Of a stretch of DNA of 64,000 bases, positions 56,524 to 64,000 are shown piece after piece. Origin of the DNA: Cryptomeria japonica (lineage: Eukaryota > Streptophyta > Pinopsida > Cupressales > Cupressaceae); the NCBI RefSeq assembly GCF_030272615.1, contig NC_081415.1, positions 600,369,644-600,433,643 of the forward strand, given 5' to 3'. Each line of letters begins with the position of its first letter. The stretch's first letter is position 1. The notes under the pieces are model-generated. The model was not told the DNA's origin, did not search any database, and worked only from the letters and a program-made list of their open reading frames with translations. The translations under genes and the position numbers were made by a program.

Positions 56524-56796
56524 CTATTGAGGATTTTGACGTGAGACCTTTTGAGCATTTCTAGATTTCTCTAATGCAAGTCTTTCCAATTGTTGACAAA
56601 GTTGTTCAGCCTCAATCTCTCTATCAATTATACGGGAAATCCTAGACTCAATTTTTATCTTGTGTATGACTCCTATATATTGAGGCGCGCTTCTTCTTAA
56701 GTCCCAAGCTAGAACATCAATGATTTCTCGTTGACCATCGTTTGGAACTAGATTAGGTTGCTCGAAGGGGAGAAAATCATCACCTAGGAGACCCAT
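56524..56796 (-). CDS. short leader ORF upstream of gag (90 codons)
   Basis: ATG at 56796, open to 56524. Acidic N-terminus, then helical and charged ('RISRIIDREIEAEQLCQQLE'), likely a short coiled coil. It may be a separate small protein or the displaced N-terminus of gag. No homology recognised. Confidence 0.4.
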   Translation of the reverse strand: MGLLGDDFLPFEQPNLVPNDGQREIIDVLAWDLRRSAPQYIGVIHKIKIESRISRIIDREIEAEQLCQQLERLALEKSRNAQKVSRQNPQ

Positions 56797-56899
56797 GAAG
56801 GCACATGCTATGAACCTATAACTAACAATGGACTTAGACGTATATGAGGTCTACATGAAGACGTATATGATAATGTAGGACTATGTAACTAATATGGAT

Positions 56900-57115
56900 G
56901 ATAATGCAAAAGACTTAGGATGATAATGAGGATGTAAGTGGGATTATGCAAAAGATGTAGGACGTAAGTGGGACTATGCAAAAGTCATAGGACGATAATG
57001 AGGACGTAAGTGGGACTATGCAAAAGATGTAAGACGATAATGAGGGTGTAAGTGGGACTATGCAAAAGACATAGGACGATAATGAGGACGTAAGTGGGAC
57101 TATGCAAAAGACTAT
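56900..57115. repeat. leader tandem repeat, 42-bp period
   Basis: 'gtaagtgggactatgcaaaag' type units; GTAAG starts at 56934, 56964, 57006, 57048 and 57090 (steps 30, 42, 42, 42). 'gacgataatgaggac' fills the rest of each unit. Confidence 0.88.
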
Positions 57116-57719
57116 GTAAAAGACTGCCTAGGGTCACAAATATGTAAGGACTTTTGAGTTTTGGTGTCAAAATGGACTTTGTTTTCTGTAACTTCATGTG
57201 TAGGACAATGTTTTGTAGTTTTCCAAATCTGAGAACAATTGCTAGTAGGTATGTATAGCTGACTGACTCAATTTTCATACAATCTCAGAAAATTTGGAGA
57301 TACATGGGATAGGACCTGAAATAGCCCAAGGGACTGACTCAATACTGGTCTAGCACAATGATACATAAAAAAGCATGAAATACAATCTTAGGCTGGATAG
57401 GGGAAACCATTCAAATGAGGCCCTTACAATAAAATACCGAAACAAAATGAACAAATAGAGAGTCTGGCAACACTAGCTCCACTCCACGGCACATACTTCT
57501 CAGGCATGCCAGTCTCTCATACCCCGAAGATCCAAAGATCTTATAGCCAAGGGATTTTTGTATCATAGTGTAACGTACATGAAGGGTATCTATGGGGTAC
57601 GATCCGCACTCCCGGAATCACTGAATGTAGGGTTTTTTGGCAACTAAATTGGTTCTTAGTATTAGGTTTTGAGAGGTCCTGATCCAATGATGGATTCTCA
57701 GAGCAAGCCACTTAAGGCT
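57116..57719. other. leader, unassigned
   Basis: No domain seen. Short frames overlap the repeat and look accidental. Confidence 0.4.
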
Positions 57720-57990
57720 TTAGTTGAGCTTATCGGTGCAGGGAAGGCCCCCACATACATCGAATTCACTCAACACTCTAGCTGCTTGACCAGTATATTT
57801 ATATAGCGGCTCAAAAAACTTGCTCGAGAGTACACTGGGAGAGATGATATCCCCAACGCATCCCAATTCGAAGTACCTCTGTGGGGTGATGAATCCCCAG
57901 TCAAAGATACCCCTCACTTCGTAGAATAAAAGAAAATCTAGATGTTGTTGTCACCTTCCTTCTTTCTCCCAAGACCCCAAAGGCGAGTGG
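57720..57990 (-). CDS. possible leader ORF (about 65-80 codons)
   Basis: Frame with 'RGIFDWGFITPQRYFELGCV' and 'SEFDVCGGLPCTDKLN', stop at 57720. Its composition is protein-like (aromatic, Gly, Cys) and unlike the surrounding AT-rich DNA, but it lacks a clear ATG and I recognise no family. Could be a relic of a longer leader gene. Confidence 0.35.
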
Positions 57991-58127
57991 AAAGTTAGTT
58001 AGTGCAACAGTAGGTCCACCCTAGACACAATAAAAATTCTTTACCTTAAGAAAAAGACAAATGATTTAATCTAATGCAGCCTGATTCACATTCATTTTAT
58101 AGCCCAAATTTAGGTGTTAGATATGCA

Positions 58128-58410
58128 TGTGCATGTCTATTTTAAACACCAAATCAAAATATGAAGGCATACATGTCAATTTTAACCATTTGTTGATTTT
58201 AAGCACCAAAAACCAAGTGTGAGATTCATGCATGTCAATTTTATCCCATGTTCATTTTAAGCGCCAACAATGAAGTGTGAGATTATCCATGCATGTCAAT
58301 TTTAGCCCATATTCATTTTAAGCACCAACAACGAAGTGTGACATTATCCATGCATGTCAATTTTAACTATTGTTGATTTTAAGCACCAAAAATGATGTGT
58401 AAAGTGTGCA
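58128..58410. repeat. leader tandem repeat, about 60-bp period
   Basis: 'catgtcaatttta' starts at 58172, 58231, 58292 and 58353 (59, 61, 61 bp), each followed by 'ttttaagc(a/g)ccaa' and 'aagtgtgagatt'. A diverged unit precedes at about 58132. Confidence 0.88.
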
Positions 58411-58517
58411 TGCAAAAATACTAATCTAATCCTCTCTACAAATCCGCCACAGGCTGTAAACAGGAGATTAGTAGTAAAACCAAACTAACAGAAAACAAAA
58501 ACTCAAAACTTGACAGA

Positions 58518-58668
58518 GGCGAATGTGTAATTATACATGTGCGATTGTGTGATGTTTACAGACCGAATGCGTGAACCTGACAGACCGAATGCGTAAATCT
58601 GACAGACCGAATGTGTGATGAAGACTAACTAATTGTGTAGCACCAACAGGGCGATTGCATGACAGAAA
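58518..58668 (-). repeat. array A of an ACGCAT-type core, exactly 22 bp apart
   Basis: On the plus strand GA(A/T)T of '(c/g)cGAATGCGTGA' starts at 58521, 58543, 58565, 58587, 58609, (58631 as AATT) and 58653: seven units at exactly 22 bp. In element sense the core reads TCACGCATTCG. Confidence 0.9.
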
Positions 58669-58710
58669 GCAAACAACAACAAAAGTTAAAAAATAAAAAA
58701 TAAAAGGAAA

Positions 58711-58965
58711 CTAAACCCGATCAAGAACCTGCAAAACCAATTGTGAAGCCCTAGCCAAAACTCTCATCATCCATTCAATATTGATTAGATCATATTTAAC
58801 TGTATAAGAAAGAACTAGGCTATTATATCTATCTAATTCTAATTGCTCTTCTGAATCTTGTATCATTTTTTCTACCTGGAGAACCTTTTGATAGCATTTA
58901 GCTTCTCTCCTTTGTTGTTTTGTCCTTCTTGCACCTAAAATCCTGAACTGTATTTTTCTTGCCAT
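58711..58965 (-). CDS. small basic leader ORF (84 codons)
   Basis: ATG at 58965 ('MARKIQFRILGARRTKQQRR'), stop at 58711, no internal stop. Basic N-terminus, then helical. It lies between the two 22-bp arrays, near the 5' LTR, a position where some Tat/Ogre elements carry an extra ORF. It is short, so it could be chance. Confidence 0.4.
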   Translation of the reverse strand: MARKIQFRILGARRTKQQRREAKCYQKVLQVEKMIQDSEEQLELDRYNSLVLSYTVKYDLINIEWMMRVLARASQLVLQVLDRV

Positions 58966-59084
58966 AAACTGTATTAATCAAATCATAAAATAAAAGCAAT
59001 TTGATCCCAGATTAACCCAATTTGAGGCAGAATTAAACAGAACAAATAACAGACGGAAGAAAAAATTAAACAGCAAAGCTTCCT

Positions 59085-59232
59085 GCGAATGCGTGATCCA
59101 GAAAGGGCAATTGCACGATCTGGATAGGGGCGATTGCGTGACCCTGTCAGAATGAATGCGTGACCCCGAAGGGTCGAATTCGTGATGTTGTCTATGCGAT
59201 TACATGACGATGAATGCTCGATTGCATGATGG
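59085..59232 (-). repeat. array B of an ACGCAT-type core, 22 bp apart
   Basis: Core starts at 59087, 59109, 59132, 59154, 59176, 59198 and 59220: six steps of 22, 23, 22, 22, 22, 22. Units share '(g/c)cGA(A/T)TGC(G/A)TGA' and differ elsewhere. Confidence 0.9.
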
Positions 59233-59337
59233 AAATTTTTTTTCTCAAAATTCGTGCAACCTGCAAAAAAAATGAAAAATCTGCACAATCTGCAAAAATC
59301 ACACAGAAAAATAAAGAAGGTTAAATTGTTGTTAATT

Positions 59338-59353
59338 CACGTCGAGTTCACCA
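59338..59353 (-). promoter_or_regulatory. primer binding site of the Tat-like element
   Basis: Element sense TGGTGAACTCGACGTG, three bases inside the 5' LTR; almost the same as the family X site. Confidence 0.82.
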
Positions 59354-59356
59354 AAA

Positions 59357-60514
59357 TGTACCACATGTTAGGATTCATCTTAATATAACAAAGTAATCAA
59401 TTAGAAACAAGGGAAATCACGAATCCCTATCTAATCAAAGAATCTTAACAAATAGACAATGAAATAACACAATCAAGCAAATAGGAATTAAAATAATCAA
59501 ATTAAATCAAAACTCCCTATCCCAAGATCGCGTATTGCTTCCATTGCTCTTCTCCTCTCTATGGTATGATGGCTCTCAGATATTGTGCTAGTAACCTGCA
59601 AGTGACACAAAGATTTGAAGTTCGTGATTATTGAAAATCGAGATTGGATGCTCAATTTATAAAAAATTGGAGAAGATTGATTGAAAGGTGGAACAGATTG
59701 ATCAAGAGGTGGAACTCAGGTGAGCTCAAATGAAAATTGATAGTTGAATTGTTGATTGTAGGAGTGAAACTAAATAGATTGAATAGATCAATTGAGTCAA
59801 CTGATTGAGAAAAAGCTAACTCAAGGAAGAAAAAGGATGATTGGTGGAAATAAAGAAGATGACACAGAGAGCTTAATTTAGAAAAAGCTAACTGAAAGAT
59901 GGAAATAGAGACTGAAGAGATAAATGATTTAATTAATTAATTGATTGAATTAATTAATTTAGCATGTGCTTGCATTTAGATTTAGATTATCAATTTAATC
60001 TTTGCATGAGATATTAATTCAAATAATTGAATTTATTAATTCAATTTAGTATTTGAATATATTTAGAACTTGACTTTGATTTTCAATTTGGTTTTTGAAA
60101 TCATGCACATGTAATTGAAATTTGGAAGAAATTAGAAGAATATGAAATTAGAAGAATTAATAAAATTAAATGAAATTAGAATTTGGGGATTTAGAAATGG
60201 AAGAATTAATTAGTTAATTAAATAATTTAAAGAAACTATTTAATTATTTTAGAAATAGAATTTAATTAAATAATAAAGATTATTTAATTTAAAGGATAAA
60301 AGCACAATTAATTAAATAATAAGTATTTAATTAATATTTAGAAGAGGGTTGAATGATTAGATGATTGGAGATAGAAATTGAATAATTAGTAATTTATTTA
60401 AATAATAAAAATTATTTAAATTGGGGAATTAATCAGAATAATTAAATAATAAATATTTAATTAATATTTAGAAAATGATTAAATTATAAGAAATAGAATA
60501 ATTAGTAAGATGAT
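59357..60514 (-). repeat. 5' LTR of the Tat-like element, outer end deleted
   Basis: 1,158 bp aligned with 42872-44036; the last ~147 bp of the left copy (44037-44183) have no counterpart. Family X sequence begins at 60515 with no target duplication. Confidence 0.92.
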
Positions 60515-62348
60515 TATGTATTTTACATATACTAAGGTCTTTCCTTACATGCATTCATGAAAGTACATTGTGCATTTGATTGTGTTTAATCTATCTCTAG
60601 AAGATTTTGTAAGTTCTTCTCATTGTCCCTACACTTGGGGGCAATGATCTCTCTCTTTCTCTTTCTCTAGGGATCCACCTTGCCCTATTTTCTGGACTGT
60701 GTGAGTTATATTACTTGATGTCATTCCCTGTGTGAAATTGTTGGTAGTTTGCTCAAAATTTCTCCCTTATACAATAGGTGTAGATCCTTGAATACAACCT
60801 CTTTCACACTTGGTAATGTACATCTATGATAAATTCACCCATCCCTCTTGGGGCTAAAAGTGATTCATCATTCATCAAGAATCCCTTTTACCTAGCAATA
60901 GGAGGAAGGATTGAATTCTTGATCTCTTATGTGCTTCGTTCTAGAAGATGTTATATTTGTCTAAGATAACTCCTCTTGGGTAGTCTTTTGAACAAAGATC
61001 TCTTCTCCTCCAAGGATCTCCTTTACACTTACAACAAGATATCTCTTTTCAACTATCATATCCTTGCTTGAAGAGTATTCACTCTCTTGCTTGGATTTAT
61101 GACATTGTTGCATAATGGATATCTTCTTTGTGATGAGGGTAGGTATCCTTGTTCTACTTCCCTTAAGATATCAACATTAACCTATGTTGACATCTTAAGG
61201 GGGGGGCACCCACACTGCTCCTTTGTACTATACTTTTCTTGTGCATTGTGCAGTGGTACATTCTTGGAACTAGAGGGCAACTTTTTAGAGAAAGGTTTCA
61301 TCACTTTTCTTGTACAGTGGGACATTCTTGGAACCAGAGGGAAGCCTCTTAGAGAAAGATGTCATCACTTTTCTCTTGTACAGTGGGTCATTCTCGAAAT
61401 TAGAGAACCGACTCTTAGAGCGAGATGATGCTACTTTTTCCTGGTACAATGGATCATTTTCAAAACCAGAGCACAGACTCTTAGAGTGAGATGTCTTCAC
61501 TTCATCTTTTCTTGTACAGTGGGTCATTCTGGGAACCAAAGTATAGACTCTTAGAGAGAGATGACACCACTTTTCTCTTATGCAGGGTGATTATTCTCAA
61601 AACCAGAGCACGGACTCTTAGAGCAAGATATCACGCCTTTCTTGAAACTTGTATTATACATTCTATAACAGGTTGTAGCGTACTCGGGCATAGACTCCTA
61701 TGAGGCGCTTCGAACCTCACTTGCACACATGCGCTTGAGGTTGGGTGGAACTAACAGTGTTCTCACTCTCCTCCCTTACATGGATCACCTAGACATACTC
61801 TGGGGGAGTTTTTTCATGTCCTACTCTCCATGGATCACCTATTTTTAGGGGTGAGATGTCCACGGTTTCTCTCTTGTTCACCTTTCTTCTCATGGATCAC
61901 CAAAGTGTGTATTCATGTCCTCTCTCTCCTTCCTCTCATGAACCCTTAGTTTTTCTATTGATGGTTCATGGATGATGATAACTTTTCTCTTGTATGTGAT
62001 AGCTTTTGTTTATGAGATGGCATTGGTCTTTGTGTCCTGATTAGTTGTTGAGACATGTGTGTATCGAGGTCTCTTCGGCTAGTTGGTTTGTCATCTTGTG
62101 TCTTGTTTGTGTCATGTGTCTTTTGCGCTTTATTTTTGTTTTGTGTGTCTTGTTCCTTTTTGTTTTGTGTTCTCTTGCATATGTTTGAGTGAGTTAAGAT
62201 CCTAGGACTGGGGCGTTTTGTTCCTCTAGATTAGTAACATCTTATAGTCCTTGTGGTATTGCTCTGCATCTCTCATCTTCATCTTTATTTCTTCTACTTT
62301 ACCGGCAGTATTGGCGTAAGCCATACTCCTACTAAATTGGTAGCTAAA
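60515..62348 (+). other. family X copy 2 internal region, resumed
   Basis: Reverse-complement homologue of about 27244-29071 in copy 1, including the six-unit array. No supported ORF. Ends 'ttggtagctaaa' before the 3' LTR. Confidence 0.82.
61245..61640 (+). repeat. six-unit tandem array (copy 2)
   Basis: Six units of about 60-70 bp with 'cttgtacagtgggtcattct', then 'ctcttagag'. Matches the array at 27950-28345 in inverse orientation, with the same number of units. Confidence 0.85.
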
Positions 62349-63430
62349 TGTAGTGTCATAAAATTGCAACCCTAGCAATTTTAACCACATTTGAGGTCCT
62401 CACCTTGGCGATGACATCCTCCTTCCTAACCGAGACCCCTTTCTGCACCTTCACCCTTGAATTTCTCCCATTTGAGCCCTAAGATGGCCTTAGGACCCTG
62501 TCCGGACCCCAACATAGGGCAAGACAGGGGTGTCACACCTTGTACCCCTCTCTTAGGGTGGCCCCAAGATAGGTCCCTTCAGTCCTATCTGCATTTTGGG
62601 ATTCCAAATCCTCCTGATGTCGGCCTTTAGTGAGATGAATTAGTCTTCTGGGGCATGTATAAAAGGGAATTTGGTCCTCTCATTTGCAAGGATGGAGAAA
62701 TACACGAATACACGATAGGCAAAATTCAAGCGAAAGGTCTTCATCAAGCATTCAAGTCTTCAAACATCTCCTTGTTCATTTGTCTTCTTCATTCATCCAT
62801 TGAAGCAACATTACACCATTCATTTGCAAGCATGTGTGTGTGCTAGGGTTTTGTCATGTTACATGCCATTTCATGCAACACTTGTGATTACATTCAAGAA
62901 GCAAAGCAATCATCATTGACAAATTGCAGATCTACAAGGTATACACTTCCATTATTTACATTTCAGCATTTGCAATCACTTTCTTTCAAGGTTGATTCCT
63001 CAACCGGGGTTTGAATAAGGCAAACCCCTATCCACAACCCTTCTCCCCTTCTTTTATGTGTGTAGGTTGCAGCTGAGTGACTGTATTTTCAGATTTGGAC
63101 TCCACTTATAGAGGCGGAAAACCCCTTTTCATTTCATAGATTTTTCGGAGGACCATGTACATTTTCTCCATGGTCCCAACGACTTTTCTCCAAATTTTAA
63201 GAGTAGATTCTTATCAATCTAATTAGCTCAGATCCGAAGTTACAACACGATCACAAACTGGTAGCTCCTCATTTCACTCATTTTCTCTTTGTTCCAAATA
63301 GTCAACAAGTCAACTTTCTCATTTACAAGAGAGGGTAAATCACACTTCAACCCTTGCAATCCACTTGGAATTCACATCCTTGCCTCCCTTGGATTTGGAT
63401 CTAGTGGATTCAAGCCCCTCTTTTAAATTT
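62349..63430 (+). repeat. family X copy 2, 3' LTR, truncated
   Basis: Starts TGTAGTGTCATAAAATTGC; collinear with the 5' LTR to about its last 100 bp, where the next Copia begins. The GC hairpin here is degraded (about 62518-62550). Confidence 0.9.
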
Positions 63431-63884
63431 TGTTGGTGTAAATAAATATTCGTTTTGGATATTATTACACTTTACTTAAGTTAACTTAGGATAATACATC
63501 TCTTTGTAGTTTGGAATATGAGACACTTAGGGAAGTGTGCACATAGGGATAGAGCTTGTAAGAGAAATTCCACCTTTTGTGGTCTTATTTTGCTGTTACA
63601 CTCCACATTCAGTGGGTCATCCACCTCTTGTGGAATATTATATTATTTCTCCTACCTACCCCTTGTATTTCTTACCTACCCTTGTTTCTCATTGAGCCAC
63701 ATGTCATAATTGTGTGCTCGTACATCCATATGGCCTTGCCTATATAAGCAAGCCTATATTCATTGTATTGGTCAATCCAATTGATCATTTGCATATTGAT
63801 GAGAATATAGTTTGTTCTTATCATTCTATTGTCTCTCTCTTTTTATGCTTTTCATTGTGCCCTTGATCTTGGCAAAATCCTACA
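63431..63884 (+). repeat. 5' LTR of the right-edge Copia
   Basis: 454 bp, TGTTGGTGTAAAT...AAAATCCTACA. Much shorter than the other LTRs and with few signs of decay, so it is possibly a young insertion. TATA box TATATAAG at 63741-63748. Confidence 0.9.
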
Positions 63885-63896
63885 TGGTATTAGAGC
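63885..63896 (+). promoter_or_regulatory. primer binding site, tRNA-Met-initiator type
   Basis: TGGTATTAGAGC directly after the LTR; one C/T change from consensus. Confidence 0.88.
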
Positions 63897-64000
63897 TGTT
63901 GGGACTTCATTGATTAGTTTTTTGGAGACATTTTAGAGGCTTCTATTTTTGGATTTGGGGATCTTCATTTTTTGGGGGCGTCGTACAACGATTTGGACAT

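Larger units (their letters stand above)
42872..60514 (-). mobile_element. Tat-like Ty3/gypsy element with antisense passenger gene
   Basis: About 17.6 kb. LTRs at 42872-44183 (3') and 59357-60514 (5', missing its first ~147 bp); primer site 59353-59338; polypurine tract 44184-44196. Order in element sense: long leader with three repeat arrays and short ORFs, gag, protease, RT, RNase H, second RNase H, integrase, non-coding spacer, antisense plant-mobile-domain gene, 3' LTR. Two RNase H domains and an antisense extra gene point to the Tat lineage. All reading frames are broken by stops, but most catalytic motifs remain. Confidence 0.92.
34591..63430 (+). mobile_element. family X copy 2, plus strand, three times interrupted
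   Basis: Parts: 5' LTR 34591-34757 and 40671-41674 (split by a Copia), primer site 41678-41693, gag-like ORF start 42331-42871, then after the Tat-like element the internal region resumes at 60515 and ends at 62348. The 3' LTR is 62349-63430, cut by the next Copia. Every part aligns with the reverse complement of copy 1. About 1.5 kb of copy 1 (29072-30602) has no counterpart here. GGGTA (34586-34590) is the left flanking word; the right one is outside the window. Confidence 0.9.
63431..64000 (+). mobile_element. start of another Copia element, runs off the window
   Basis: LTR, primer site and leader only. Inserted in the 3' LTR of family X copy 2. The left flanking word is AATTT (63426-63430); the partner is outside the window. 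Confidence 0.88.

Overview
The window is plant nuclear DNA made almost entirely of LTR retrotransposons inserted into one another. I see no convincing single-copy host gene, rRNA or complete tRNA. The size and depth of the nesting, the AT-rich spacers, the 1.1-1.5 kb LTRs and the families present suggest a large-genome gymnosperm such as a conifer, but that is inference. Nearly every coding region is broken by stops that look like C-to-T changes, as expected of old, methylated repeats.

Layout, left to right. 1-1655: tail of an LTR and a minus-strand Ty3/gypsy protease relic. 1656-5684: truncated minus-strand Copia with one LTR (4446-5684). 5685-8948: a ~1,088-codon relic ORF of unknown function (aORF-A), followed by a polypurine tract and an LTR (9073-10223) that is itself followed by a primer binding site. 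10228-20538: the Ty3/gypsy element led by that LTR (gag, protease, RNase H; reverse transcriptase missing). It is interrupted by a target-site-flanked retroposed ORF (12463-14489) and by a tandem LTR-internal-LTR-internal-LTR array of a miniature non-coding element (15679-20224). 20539-23326: three LTR pieces. 23327-34590: a minus-strand element with gag zinc knuckles and a second ~1,070-codon unknown ORF (aORF-B) but no pol; aORF-B is split by non-autonomous family X copy 1 (26026-32979, 5-bp target duplication AGAAG).

34591-63430 is a second, plus-strand copy of family X that has been hit three times: a Copia in its 5' LTR (34758-40665, target duplication AAGAT), a Tat-like Ty3/gypsy element in its body (42872-60514, minus strand), and another Copia in its 3' LTR (from 63431, running off the window). 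The Tat-like element has gag, protease, reverse transcriptase, two RNase H domains and integrase. Antisense downstream of pol it carries a plant-mobile-domain gene with its own TATA box and an apparent intron.

Most unusual points: (i) arrays of a weakly conserved ACGCAT-type core at almost invariant 20- or 22-bp spacing, in both the 5' leader and the antisense gene's intron of the Tat-like element; (ii) passenger ORFs that share one layout (globular N-terminus, charged linker, coiled coil) in three LTR families and one retroposed insert; (iii) loss of reverse transcriptase from three separate elements; (iv) family X, which appears to share the primer site type of the Tat-like element.
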